Shown one piece after another: positions 34,344 to 46,598 of a stretch of DNA of 64,000 nucleotides. The notes beneath the pieces were generated by a model, which saw nothing but the letters and a program-made list of their open reading frames with translations, ran no database searches and was not told where the DNA came from. Both the position numbers and the translations under genes were made by a program. Each line of letters begins with the position of its first letter. Position 1 is the stretch's first letter. This DNA is from Budorcas taxicolor. Taxonomy: Eukaryota > Chordata > Mammalia > Artiodactyla > Bovidae. Location: NCBI RefSeq assembly GCF_023091745.1, contig NW_026291817.1, forward strand, positions 558,001 through 622,000. Direction: 5' to 3'.

Positions 34344-36792
34344 TTGAGATGCGACGGGAAGGCCGGGAACTCTTTCCCGACGAAGCAGGGAAAGGATCCC
34401 TCATCTCGAGCTACGAGGCGGAAACGGGGCTCCTCTGGATGTGGGCGGGACCCTCGTGATTCCTCTCGAGTGGAGACGGGTATGTCGGGGAACTTCTTGA
34501 TTTACAGCAAGTGTGTGAAGGAGCCTTTCAAAGTTCCAGAGGTGAGGTGTGATCAGCCTTGTCGAGACGCCTCAGCGGAAAAGGGCCTCATCTCGCCTGG
34601 AGGGGAGAACCTCCTGGATTTTCTCGAGTTGCGGCAGGTCTTCTCGAGTTACGACGGGGACCTCAGGGACCCGCTCTGGTGGCCTCAGGAAAGGCCAGTC
34701 CCCATGCGAGTTGCTAGGGGACCTCTCAGGATTCCTCTCCCGTCCATGCCGGGGCCTCAGTCCTTGTGTGGAGTCGGGGCCGGAACCTGAGGATTCCTCT
34801 CCAGTGTTGCCATGGATCTTGGGGTGCTTCTGAGTCTCCCCAGGGGAGTCAGGCCTCGTCTCGAGTGGGGTCATGCACGTGCGCTTTCCTCCCGAGCTGC
34901 AGCAGTAGTGTCACGCTTCCTGTCACGTGGATCAAGGGATCTGTGGCTTTCCCTCGAGGCTGTCCCTCGAGGCTTTCCCACGAGGCTTTCCCACAGGACT
35001 GTGCCACGTGCCACCTTGGTGTGAATCGATCCTCGGCGTGAAAGGCGAGCCGGTGAAGGGAAAAGAGGTTCCTCTGGAATGGACTGAGACATCTGGGGGA
35101 CTCTTGGAATGGTGGCACGACCCTGGAGTTCCTCTCGCCGTTCCTGTTGAGAGGGCCTCCTCTTGAGATGCGACGGGAACGCCGGGAACTCTTTCCCGAC
35201 GAAGCAGGGAAAGGATCCCTCATCTTGAGCTACGAGGCGGAAACGGGGATCCTCTGGATGTGGGCGGGACCCTCGTGATTCCTCTCGAGTGGAGACGGGT
35301 ATGTCGGGGAACTTCTTGATTTGCACCAAGGGTATGAAGGACCCTTTCGAAGTTCCAGAGGTGAGGTGTGATCAGCCTCGAGACGCCTCAGCGGAAATGG
35401 GCCTCATCTCGCCTGGAGGGGAGACCTCCCGGATTTTATCGAGTTGCGGCAGGTCTTCTCGAGGTACGACGGGGACCACAGGGACCCGCTCTGGTGGCCT
35501 CAGGAAAGGCCATTCTCCATGCGAGTTGCAAGGGGACCTCTCGGTATTCCTCTCCCGTCCATGCCGGGGCCTCAGTCCTTGTGTGGAGTCGGGGCCGGAA
35601 CCTGAGGATTCCTCTCCAGTGTTGCCATGGATCTTGGGGTGCTCCTGAATCTCCCCAGGGGAGTCAGGCCTCGTCTCGAGTGGGGGCATGCACGTGCGCT
35701 TTCCTCCCGAGCTGCAGCAGTAGTGTCACGCTTCCTGTCAGGTGGATCAAGGGATCTGTGGCTTTCCCTCGAGGCTGTCCCTCGAGGCTTTCCCACTAGG
35801 CTTTCCCACAGGGCTGTGCCACGTGCCACCTTGGTGTGAGTCGATCCTCGGCGTGAAAGACGAGCCGGTGAAGGGAAAAGAGGTTCCTCTGGAATGGACT
35901 GAGACATCTGGGGGACTCTTGGAATGGTGGCACGACCCTGGAGTTCCTCTCGCCGTTCCTGTTGAGAGGGCCTCCTCTTGAGATGAGACGGGAACGCCGG
36001 GAACTCTTTCCCGACGAAGCAGGGAAAGAATCCCTCATCTCGAGCTACGAGGCGGAAACGGGGCTCCTCTGGATGTGGGCGGGACCCTCGTGATTTCTCT
36101 CGAGTGGAGACGGGTATGTCGGGGAACTTCTTGATTTGCACCAAGGGTGTGAATGACCCTATCGAAGTTCCAGAGGGGAGGTGTGATCAGCCTCGAGACG
36201 CCTCAGCGGAAATGGGCCTCATCTCGCCTGGAGGGGAGAACCTCCTGGATTTTCTCGAGTTGCGGCAGGTCTTCTCGAGTTACGACGGGGACCTCAGGGA
36301 CCCGCTCTGGTGGCCTCAGGAAAGGCCAGTCCCCATGCGAGTTGCTAGGGGACCTCTCGGGATTCCTCTCCCGTCCATGCCGGGGCCTCAGTCCTTGTGT
36401 GGAGTCGGGGCCGGAACCTGAGGATTCCTCTCCAGTGTTACCATGGATCTTGGGGTGCTTCTGAGTCTCCCCAGGGGAGTCAGTCGTCGTCTCGAGTGGG
36501 GGCATGCACGTGCGCCTTCCTCCCGAGCTGCAGCAGTAGTGTCACGCTTCCTGTCACGTGGATCAAGGGATCTGTGGCTTTCCCTCGAGGCTGTCCCTCG
36601 AGGCTTTCCCACGAGGCTTTCCCACAGGGCTGTGCCACGTGCCACCTTGGTGTGAGTCGATCCTCGCCGTGAAAGACGAGCCGGTGAAGGGAAAGAGGTT
36701 CCTCTGGAATGGACTGAGACATCTGGGGGACTCTTGGAATGGTGGCACGACCCTGGAGTTCCTCTCGCCGTTCCTGTTGAGAGGGCCTCCTC
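34344..36792. repeat. S-G-N trimer copy 1, 2449 bp
   Basis: S is at 34344 (819 bp), G at 35163 (815 bp) and N at 35978 (815 bp). The S monomer has TTTACAGCAAG near 34502 in place of TTTGCAGCAAG. The G monomer has GTTGCAAGGGG near 35525, TCGGTATTCC near 35541 and GCTCCTGAATCTC near 35641. The N monomer starts TTGAGATGAGACGG and has GAATCCCTC. Confidence 0.82.
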
Positions 36793-37322
36793 TTGAGATG
36801 CGACGGGAAGGCCGGGAACTCTTTCCCGACGAAGCAGGGAAAGGATCCCTCATCTCGAGCTACGAGGCGGAAACGGGGCTCCTCTGGATGTGGGCGGGAC
36901 CCTCGTGATTCCTCTCGAGTGGAGACGGGTATGTCGGGGAACTTCTTGATTTGCAGCAAGTGTGTGAAGGAGCCTTTCAAAGTTCCAGAGGTGAGGTGTG
37001 ATCAACCTTGTCGAGACGCCTCAGCGGAAAAGGGCCTCATCTCGCCTGGAGGGGAGAACCTCCTGGATTTTCTCGAGTTGCGGCAGGTCTTCTCGAGTTA
37101 CGACGGGGACCTCAGGGACCCGCTCTGGTGGCCTCAGGAAAGGCCAGTCCCCATGCGAGTTGCTAGGGGACCTCTCGGGATTCCTCTCCCGTCCATGCCG
37201 GGGCCTCAGTCCTTGTGTGGAGTCGGGGCCGGAACCTGAGGATTCCTCTCCAGTGTTGCCATGGATCTTGGGGTGCTTCTGAGTCTCCCCAGGGGAGTCA
37301 GGCCTCGTCTCGAGTGGGGGCA
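36094..37322. repeat. 1.2-kb segment duplicated at 40993-42221
   Basis: From GATTTCTCTCG to the GCATG before the next monomer's divergent stretch, this segment matches the sequence 4899 bp to the right. Shared private marks include AGTGTTACCATGG, CAGTCGTCGTC, TCCTCGCCGTG and GTGATCAACC. I saw one difference (CATCTGGGGGAC near 36721 against CATCTGTGGGAC near 41620). Outside it the two regions differ at once. Confidence 0.8.
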
Positions 37323-39241
37323 TGCACGTGCGCTTTCCTCCCGAGCCGCAGCAGTAGTGTCACGCTTCCTGTCACGTGGATCAAGGGATCTGTGTCTCTC
37401 CTTCTAGGCTGTCCCTCGAGGCTTTCCCACGAGGCTTTCCCACAGGACTGTGCCACGTGCCACCTTGGTGTGAGTCGATCCTCGGCGTGAAAGGCGAGCC
37501 GGTGAAGGGAAAAGAGGTTCCTCTGGAATGGACTGAGACATCTGGGGGACTCTTGGAATGGTGGCACGACCCTGGAGTTCCTCTCGCCGTTCCTGTTGAG
37601 AGGGCCTCCTCTTGAGATGCGACGGGAAGGCCGGGAACTCTTTCCCGACGAAGCAGGGAAAGGATCCCTCATCTCGAGCTACGAGGCGGAAACGGGGCTC
37701 CTCTGGATGTGGGCGGGACCCTCGTGATTCCTCTCGAGTGGAGACGGGTATGTCGGGGAACTTCTTGATTTGCACCAAGGGTATGAAGGACCCTTTCGAA
37801 GTTCCAGAGGTGAGGTGTGATCAGCCTCGAGACGCCTCAGCGGAAATGGGGCTCATCTCGCCTGGAGGGGAGACCTCCCGGATTTTCTCGAGTTGCGGCA
37901 GGTCTTCTCGAGGTACGACGGGGACCACAGGGACCCGCTCTGGTGGCCTCAGGAAAGTCCAGTCTCCATGCGAGTTGCTAGGGGACCTCTCGGGATTCCT
38001 CTCCCGTCCATGCCGGGGCCTCAGTCCTTGTGTGGAGTCGGGGCCGGAACCTGAGGATTCCTCTCCAGTGTTGCCATGGACCTTGGGGTGCTTCTGAGTC
38101 TCCCCAGGGGAGTCAGGCCTCGTCTCGAGTGGGGGCATGCACGTGCGCTTTCCTCCCGAGCTGCAGCAGTAGTGTCACGCTTCCTGTCAGGTGGATCAAG
38201 GGATCTGTGGCTTTCCCTCGAGGCTGTCCCTCGAGGCTTTCCCACGAGGCTTTCCCACAGGGCTGTGCCACGTGCCACCTTGGTGTGAGTCGATCCTCGG
38301 CGTGAAAGACGAGCCGGTGAAGGGAAAAGAGGTTCCTCTGGAATGGACTGAGACATCTGGGGGACACTTGGAATGGTGGCACGACCCTGGAGTTCCTCTC
38401 GCCGTTCCTGTTAAGAGGGCCTCCTCTTGAGTTGCGACGGGAACGCCGGGAACTCTTTCCCGACGAAGCAGGGAAAGGATCCCTCATTTCGAGCTATGAG
38501 GCGGAAACGGGGCTCCTCTGGATGTGGGCGGGACCCTCGTGATTTCTCTCGAGTGGAGACGGGTATGTCGGGGAACTTCTTGATTTGCACCAAGGGTGTG
38601 AATGACCCTATCGAAGTTCCAGAGGGGAGGTGTGATCAGCCTCGAGACGCCTCAGCGGAAATGGGCCTCATCTCGCCTGGAGGGGAGAACCTCCTGGATT
38701 TTCTCGAGTTGCGGCAGGTCTTCTAGAGTTACGACGGGGACCTCAGGGACCCGCTCTGGTGGCCTCAGGAAAGGCCAGTCCCCATGCGAGTTGCTAGGGG
38801 ACCTCTCGGGATTCCTCTCCCGTCCATGCCGGGGCCTCAGTCCTTGTGTGGAGTCGGGGCCGGAACCTGAGGATTCCTCTCCAGTGTTGCCATGGATCTT
38901 GGGGTGCTTCTGAGTCTCCCCAGGGGAGTCAGGCCTCGTCTCGAGTGGGGGCATGCACGTGCGCCTTCCTCCCGAGCTGCAGCAGTAGTGTCACGCTTCC
39001 TGTCACGTGGATCAAGGGATCTGTGGCTTTCCCTCGAGGCTGTCCCTCGAGGCTTTCCCACGAGGCTTTCCCACAGGGCTGTGCCACGTGCCACCTTGGT
39101 GTGAGTCGATCCTCGGCGTGAAAGACGAGCCGGTGAAGGGAAAGAGGTTCCTCTGGAATGGACTGAGATATCTGGGGGACTCTTGGAATGGTGGCACGAC
39201 CCTGGAGTTCCTCTCGCCGTTCCTGTTGAGAGGGCCTCCTC
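36793..39241. repeat. S-G-N trimer copy 2, 2449 bp
   Basis: S is at 36793, G at 37612 and N at 38427, with the same lengths as copy 1 (819, 815, 815). The S monomer has GTGATCAACC near 37000. The second half of the G monomer carries CCATGGACCTTGG near 38076, shared with the monomer at 29448, so the trimer is a mosaic of lineages. Confidence 0.82.
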
Positions 39242-41691
39242 TTGAGATGCGACGGGAAGGCCGGGAACTCTTTCCCGACGAAGCAGGGAAAGGATCCCTC
39301 ATCTCGAGCTACGAGGCGGAAACGGGGCTCCTCTGGATGTGGGCGGGACCCTCGTGATTCCTCTCGAGTGGAGACGGGTATGTCGGGGAACTTCTTGATT
39401 TGCAGCAAGTGTGTGAAGGAGCCTTTCAAAGTTCCAGAGGTGAGGTGTGATCAGCCTTGTCTAGACGCCTCAGCGGAAAAGGGCCTCATCTCGCCTGGAG
39501 GGGAGAACCTCCTGGATTTTCTCGAGTTGCGGCAGGTCTTCTCGAGTTACGACGGGGACCTCAGGGACCCGCTCTGGTGGCCTCAGGAAAGGCCAGTCCC
39601 CATGCGAGTTGCAAGGGGACCTCTCGGGATTCCTCTCCCGTCCATGCCGGGGCCTCAGTCCTTGTGTGGAGTCGGGGCCGGAACCTGAGGATTCCTCTCC
39701 AGTGTTGCCATGGATCTTGGGGTGCTTCTGAGTCTCCCCAGGGGAGTCAGGCCTCGTCTCGAGTGGGGGCATGCACGTGCGCTTTCCTCCCGAGCTGCAG
39801 CAGTAGTGTCACGCTTCCTGTCAGGTGGATCAAGGGATCTGTGGCTTTCCCTCGAGCCTGTCCCTCGAGGCTTTCCCACTAGGCTTTCCCACAGGGCTGT
39901 GCCACGTGCCACCTTGGTGTGAGTCGATCCTCGGCGTGAAAGACGAGCCGGTGAAGGGAAAAGAGGTTCCTCTGGAATGGACTGAGACATCTGGGGGACT
40001 CTTGGAATGGTGGCACGACCCTGGAGTTCCTTTCGCCGTTCCTGTTGAGAGGGCCTCCTCTTGAGTTGAGATGGGAACGCCGGGAACTCTTTCCCGACGA
40101 AGCAGGGAAAGAATCCCTCATCTCGAGCTACGAGTCCGAAACGGAGCTCCTCTGGATGTGGGCGGGACCCTCGTGATTCCTCTCGAGTGGAGACGGGTAT
40201 GTCGGGGAACTTCTTGATTTTCACCAAGGGTGTGAAGGAGCCTTTCGAAGTTCCAGAGGTGAGGTGTGATCAGCCTCGAGACGCCTCAGCGGAAATGGGC
40301 CTCATCTCGCCTGGAGGGGAGAACCTCCTGGATTTTCTCGAGTTGCGGCAGGTCTTCTCGAGTTACGACGGGGACCTCAGGGACCCGCTCTGGTGGCCTC
40401 AGGAAAGGCCAGTCCTCATGCCAGTTGCTAGGGGACCTCTCGGGATTCCTCTCCCGTCCATGCCGGGGCCTCAGTCCTTGTGTGGAGTCGGGGCCGGAAC
40501 CTGAGGATTCCTCTCCAGTGTTGCCATGGATCTTGGGGTGCTTCTGAGTCTCCCCAGGGGAGTCAGGCCTCGTCTCGAGTGGGGGCATGCACGTGCGCTT
40601 TCCTCCCGAGCTGCAGCAGTAGTGTCACGCTTCCTGTCACGTGGATCAAGGGATCTGTGTCTCTCCTTCTAGGCTGTCCCTCGAGGCTTTCCCACGAGGC
40701 TTTCCCACAGGACTGTGCCACGTGCCACCTTGGTGTGAGTCGATCCTCGGCGTGAAAGGCGAGCCGGTGAAGGGAAAAGAGGTTCCTCTGGAATGGACTG
40801 AGGCATCTGGGGGACTCTTGGAATGGTGGCACGACCCTGGAGTTCCTCTCGCCGTTCCTGTTGAGAGGGCCTCCTCTTGAGATGCGACGGGAACGCCGGG
40901 AACTCTTTCCCGACGAAGCAGGGAAAGGATCCCTCATCTCGAGCTACGAGGCGGAAACGGGGCTCCTCTGGATGTGGGCGGGACCCTCGTGATTTCTCTC
41001 GAGTGGAGACGGGTATGTCGGGGAACTTCTTGATTTGCACCAAGGGTGTGAATGACCCTATCGAAGTTCCAGAGGGGAGGTGTGATCAGCCTCGAGACGC
41101 CTCAGCGGAAATGGGCCTCATCTCGCCTGGAGGGGAGAACCTCCTGGATTTTCTCGAGTTGCGGCAGGTCTTCTCGAGTTACGACGGGGACCTCAGGGAC
41201 CCGCTCTGGTGGCCTCAGGAAAGGCCAGTCCCCATGCGAGTTGCTAGGGGACCTCTCGGGATTCCTCTCCCGTCCATGCCGGGGCCTCAGTCCTTGTGTG
41301 GAGTCGGGGCCGGAACCTGAGGATTCCTCTCCAGTGTTACCATGGATCTTGGGGTGCTTCTGAGTCTCCCCAGGGGAGTCAGTCGTCGTCTCGAGTGGGG
41401 GCATGCACGTGCGCCTTCCTCCCGAGCTGCAGCAGTAGTGTCACGCTTCCTGTCACGTGGATCAAGGGATCTGTGGCTTTCCCTCGAGGCTGTCCCTCGA
41501 GGCTTTCCCACGAGGCTTTCCCACAGGGCTGTGCCACGTGCCACCTTGGTGTGAGTCGATCCTCGCCGTGAAAGACGAGCCGGTGAAGGGAAAGAGGTTC
41601 CTCTGGAATGGACTGAGACATCTGTGGGACTCTTGGAATGGTGGCACGACCCTGGAGTTCCTCTCGCCGTTCCTGTTGAGAGGGCCTCCTC
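39242..41691. repeat. S-F-N trimer copy 3, 2450 bp
   Basis: S is at 39242, F at 40061 and N at 40877. The middle position is occupied by an F monomer instead of G and is one base longer (816 bp). This looks like replacement by gene conversion or exchange while the three-monomer phase was kept. Confidence 0.8.
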
Positions 41692-42221
41692 TTGAGATGC
41701 GACGGGAAGGCCGGGAACTCTTTCCCGACGAAGCAGGGAAAGGATCCCTCATCTCGAGCTACGAGGCGGAAACGGGGCTCCTCTGGATGTGGGCGGGACC
41801 CTCGTGATTCCTCTCGAGTGGAGACGGGTATGTCGGGGAACTTCTTGATTTGCAGCAAGTGTGTGAAGGAGCCTTTCAAAGTTCCAGAGGTGAGGTGTGA
41901 TCAACCTTGTCGAGACGCCTCAGCGGAAAAGGGCCTCATCTCGCCTGGAGGGGAGAACCTCCTGGATTTTCTCGAGTTGCGGCAGGTCTTCTCGAGTTAC
42001 GACGGGGACCTCAGGGACCCGCTCTGGTGGCCTCAGGAAAGGCCAGTCCCCATGCGAGTTGCTAGGGGACCTCTCGGGATTCCTCTCCCGTCCATGCCGG
42101 GGCCTCAGTCCTTGTGTGGAGTCGGGGCCGGAACCTGAGGATTCCTCTCCAGTGTTGCCATGGATCTTGGGGTGCTTCTGAGTCTCCCCAGGGGAGTCAG
42201 GCCTCGTCTCGAGTGGGGGCA
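40993..42221. repeat. Right partner of the 36094-37322 segment
   Basis: This spans the end of one trimer and the S monomer at 41692. It ends where GCATGTACGAGGG (near 42221) replaces GCATGCACGTGCG, which also destroys the first CACGTG motif of that monomer. Confidence 0.8.
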
Positions 42222-42510
42222 TGTACGAGGGCTTTCCTCCCGAGCTGCAGCAGTAGTGTCACGCTTCCTGTCACGTGGATCAATGGATCTGTGGCTTTCC
42301 CTCGAGGCTGTCCCTCGAGGCTTTCCCACGAGGCTTTCCCACAGGGCTGTGCCACGTGCCACCTTGGTGTGAGTCGATCCTCGGCATGAAAGACGAGCCG
42401 GTGAAGGGAAAAGAGGTTCCTCTGGAATGGACTGAGACATCTGGGGGACTCTTGGAATGGTGGCACGACCCTGGAGTTCCTCTCGCCGTTCCTGTTGAGA
42501 GGGCCTCCTC

Positions 42511-43232
42511 TTGAGATGCGATGGGAACGCCGGGAACTCTTTCCCGACGAAGCAGGGAAAGGATCCCTCATCTCGAGCTACGAGGCGGAAACGGGGCTCC
42601 TCTGGATGTGGGCGGGACCCTCGTGATTCCTCTCGAGTGGAGACGGGTATGTCGGGGAACTTCTTGATTTGCACCAAGGGTGTGAAGGACCCTTTCGAAG
42701 TTCCAGAGGGGAGGTGTGATCAGCCTCGAGACGCCTCAGCGGAAATGGGCCTCGTCTCGCCTGGAGGGGAGAACCTCCTGGATTTTCTCGAGTTGCGGCA
42801 CGTCTTCTCGAGTTACGACGGGGACCTCAGGGACCCGCTCTGGTGGCCTCAGGAAAGGCCAGTCCCCATGCGAGTTGCTAGGGGACCTCTCGGGATTCCT
42901 CTCCCGTCCATGCCGGGGCCTCAGTCCTTGTGTGGAGTCGGGGCCGGAACCTGAGGATTCCTCTCCAGTGTTGCCATGGATCTTGGGGTGCTTCTGAGTC
43001 TCCCCAGGGGAGTCAGGCCTCGTCTCGATTGGGGGCATGTACGTGCGCTTTCCTCTCGAGCTGCAGCAGTAGTGTCATGCTTCCTGTCACGTGGATCAAG
43101 GGATCTGTGGCTTTCCCTCGAGGCTGTCCCTCGAGGCTTTCCCACGAGGCTTTCCCACAGGGCTGTGCCACGTGCCACCTTGGTGTGAGTCGATCCTCGG
43201 CGTGAAAGACGAGCCGGTGAAGGGAAAAGAGG
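42511..43232. repeat. Block V: junction monomer before the second copy
   Basis: This monomer has several private changes: GCGATGGG near 42520, CCTCGTCTCGCC near 42750, CGGCACGTC near 42797, TCGATTGGGGGCATGTACG near 43025, TCCTCTCGAGC near 43053 and GTCATGC near 43075. It ends at the last base that differs from the left copy (G at 43232 against T at 8138). Being singular, it is a useful unique anchor in an otherwise repetitive region. Confidence 0.8.
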
Positions 43233-43326
43233 TTCCTCTGGAATGGACTGAGACATCTGGGGGACTCTTGGAATGGTGGCACGACCCTGGAGTTCCTCTC
43301 GCCGTTCCTGTTGAGAGGGCCTCCTC

Positions 43327-45782
43327 TTGAGATGCGACGGGAACGCCGGGAACTCTTTCCCGACGAAGCAGGGAAAGGATCCCTCATCTCGAGCTACGAG
43401 GCGGAAACGGGGCTCCTCTGGATGTGGGCGGGACCCTCGTGATTCCTCTCGAGTGGAAACGGGTATGTCGGGGAACTTCTTGATTTGCACCAAGGGTGTG
43501 AAGGAGCCTTTCAAAGTTCCAGAGGTGAGGTGTGATCAGCCTTGTCGAGACGCCTCAGCGGAAAAGGGCCTCATCTCGCCTGGAGGGGAGAACCTCCTCG
43601 ATTTTCTCGAGTTGCGGCAGGTCTTCTCGAGTTACGACGGGGACCTCAGGGACCCGCTCTGGTGGCCTCAGGAAAGGCCAGTCCCCATGCGAGTTGCTAG
43701 GAGACCTCTCGGGATTCCTCTCCCGTCCATGCCGGGGCCTCAGTCCTTGTGTGGAGTCGGGGCCGGAATCTGAGGATTCCTCTCCAGTGTTGCCATGGAT
43801 CTTGGGGTGCTTCTGAGTCTCCCCAGGGGAGTCAGGCCTCGTCTCGAGTTGGGGGCATGCACGTGCGCTTTCCTCCCGAGCTGCAGCAGTAGTGTCACGC
43901 TTCCTGTCACGTGGATCAAAGGATCTGTGGCTTTCCCTCGAGGCTGTCCCTCGAGGCCTTCCCACGAGGCTTTCCCACAGGGCTGTGCCACGTGCCACCT
44001 TGGTGTGAGTCGATCCTCGGCGTGAAAGACGAGCCGGTGAAGGGAAAAGAGGTTCCTCTGGAATGGACTGAGACATCTGGGGGACTCTTGGAATGGTGGC
44101 ACGACCCTGGAGTTCCTCTCGCCGTTCCTGTTGAGAGGGCCTCCTCTTGAGATGCGACGGGAACGCCGGGAACTCTTTCCCGACGAAGCAGGGAAAGGAT
44201 CCCTCATCTCGAGCTACGAGGCGGAAACGGGGCTCCTCTGGATGTGGGCGGGACCCTCGTGATTCCTCTCGAATGGAGACGGGTATGTCGGGGAACTTCT
44301 TGATTTGCACCAAGGGTGTGAAGGAGCCTTTCAAAGTTCCAGAGGTGAGGTGTGATCAGCCTTGTCGAGACGCCTCAGCGGAAAAGGGCCTCATCTCGCC
44401 TGGAGGGGAGAACCTCCTCGATTTTCTCGAGTTGCGGCAGGTCTTCTCGAGTTACGACGGGGACCTCAGGGACCCGCTCTGATGGCCTCAGGAAAGGCCA
44501 GTCCCCATGCGAGTTGCTAGGAGACCTCTCGGGATTCCTCTCCCGTCCATGCCGGGGCCTCAGTCCTTGTGTGGAGTCGGGGCCGGAATCTGAGGATTCC
44601 TCTCCAGTGTTGCCATGGATCTTGGGGTGCTTCTGAGTCTCCCCAGGGGAGTCAGGCCTCGTCTCGAGTTGGGGGCATGCACGTGCGCTTTCCTCCCGAG
44701 CTGCAGCAGTAGTGTCACGCTTCCTGTCACGTGGATCAAAGGATCTGTGGCTTTCCCTCGAGGCTGTCCCTCGAGGCCTTCCCACGAGGCTTTCCCACAG
44801 GGCTGTGCCACGTGCCACCTTGGTGTGAGTCGATCCTCGGCGTGAAAGACGAGCCGGTGAAGGGAAAAGAGGTTCCTCTGGAATGGACTGAGACATCTGG
44901 GGGACTCTTGGAATGGTGGCACGACCCTGGAGTTCCTCTCGCCGTTCCTGTTGAGAGGGCCTCCTCTTGAGATGCGACGGGAACGCCGGGAACTCTTTCC
45001 CGACGAAGCAGGGAAAGGATCCCTCATCTCGAGCTACGAGGCGGAAACGGGGCTCCTCTGGATGTGGGCGGGACCCTCGTGATTCCTCTCGAATGGAGAC
45101 GGGTATGTCGGGGAACTTCTTGATTTGTACCAAGGGTGTGAAGGAGCCTTTCGAAGTTCCAGAGGTGAGGTGTGATCAGCCTCGAGACGCCTCAGCGGAA
45201 ATGGGCCTCATCTCGCCTGGAAGGGAGAACCTCCTGGATTTTCTCGAGTTGCGGCAGGTCTTCTCGAGTTACGACGGGGACCTCAGGGACCCGCTGTGGT
45301 GGCCTCAGGAAAGGCCAGTCCCCATGCGAGTTGCTAGGGGACCTCTTGGGATTCCTCTCCCGTCCATGCCGGGGCCTCAGTCCTTGTGTGGAGTCGGGGC
45401 CGGAACCTGAGGATTCCTCTCCAGTGTTGCCATGGATCTTGGGGTGCTTCTGAGTCTCCCCAGGGGAGTCAGGCCTCGTCTCGAGTGGGGTCATGCACGT
45501 GCGCTTTCCTCCCGAGCTGCAGCAGTAGTGTCACGCTTCCTGTCACGTGGATCAAGGGATCTGTGGCTTTCCCTCGAGGCTGTCCCTCGAGGCTTTCCCA
45601 CGAGGCTTTCCCACAGGGCTGTGCCACGTGCCACCTTGGTGTGAGTCGATCCTCGGCGTGAAAGACGAGCCGGTGAAGGGAAAAGAGGTTCCTCTGGAAT
45701 GGACTGAGACATCTGGGGGACTCTTGGAATGGTGGCACGACCCTGGAGTTCCTCTCGCCGTTCCTGTTGAGAGGGCCTCCTC
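43327..45782. repeat. Trimer T2' (B 43327, C 44147, chimeric A 44967)
   Basis: This is the counterpart of 8233-10688, including the private CCTTGTGTGG in the C monomer (near 44567), CCGCTGTGG (near 45292) and GAGTGGGGTCATG (near 45483). Confidence 0.87.
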
Positions 45783-46598
45783 TTGAGATGCGACGGGAAC
45801 GCCGGGAACTCTTTCCCGACGAAGCAGGGAAAGGATCCCTCATCTCGAACTACGAGGCGGAAACAGGGCTCCTCTGGATGTGGGCGGGACCCTCGTGATT
45901 CCTCTCGAGTGGAGACGGGTATGTCGGGGAACTTCTTGATTTGCACCAAGGGTGTGAATGACCCTTTCGAAGTTCCAGAGGGGAGGTGTGATCAGCCTCG
46001 AGACGCCTCAGCGGAAATGGGCCTCATCTCGCCTGGAAGGGAGAACCTCCTGGATTTTCTCGAGTTGCGGCAGGTCTTCTCGAGTTACGACGGGGACCTC
46101 AGGGACCCGCTCTGGTGGCCTCAGGAAAGGCCAGTCCCCATGCGAGTTGCTAGGGGACCTCTTGGGATTCCTCTCCCGTCCATGCCGGGGCCTCAGTCCT
46201 TGTGTGGAGTCGGGGCCGGAACCTGAGGATTCCTCTCCAGTGTTGCCATGGATCTTGGGGTGCTTCTGAGTCTCCCCAGGGGAGTCAGGCCTCGTCTCGA
46301 GTTGGGGCATGCACGTGCGCTTTCCTCCCGAGCTGCAGCAGTAGTGTCACGCTTCCTGTCACGTGGATCAAGGGATCTTTGGCTTTCCCTCGAGGCTGTC
46401 CCTCGAGGCTTTCCCACGAGGCTTTCCCACAGGGCTGTGCCACGTGCCACCTTGGTGTGAGTCGATCCTCGGCGTGAAAGACGAGCCGGTGAAGGGAAAA
46501 GAGTTTCCTCTGGAATGGACTGAGACATCTGGGGGACTCTTGGAATGGTGGCACGACCCTGGAGTTCCTCTCGCCGTTCCTGTTGAGAGGGCCTCCTC
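45783..46598. repeat. Monomer D' (extra unit in the trimer block)
   Basis: This is the counterpart of 10689-11504, with TCTCGAACTACG and GAAACAGGG followed by type A sequence. Its presence in both copies shows that this insertion predates the 20-kb duplication. Confidence 0.86.

Larger units (their letters stand above)
27004..42510. repeat. Block IV: four monomer types, dimer changing to trimer
   Basis: Types are assigned by one diagnostic stretch near 170 bp into each monomer. G has GGGTATGAAGG, F has GATTTTCACC, N has GAATGACCCTATCG, and S has GCAGCAAGTGTGTG. From 27004 the order is G F G F N G N S N S G N S G N S F N S, at starts 27004, 27818, 28634, 29448, 30264, 31080, 31895, 32710, 33529, 34344, 35163, 35978, 36793, 37612, 38427, 39242, 40061, 40877 and 41692. 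Dimers of about 1630 bp prevail to 34343. A 2449-bp S-G-N trimer then takes over. S monomers include +3 bp, and the N-S border lacks one A (GGGAAAGAGG). Confidence 0.85.
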
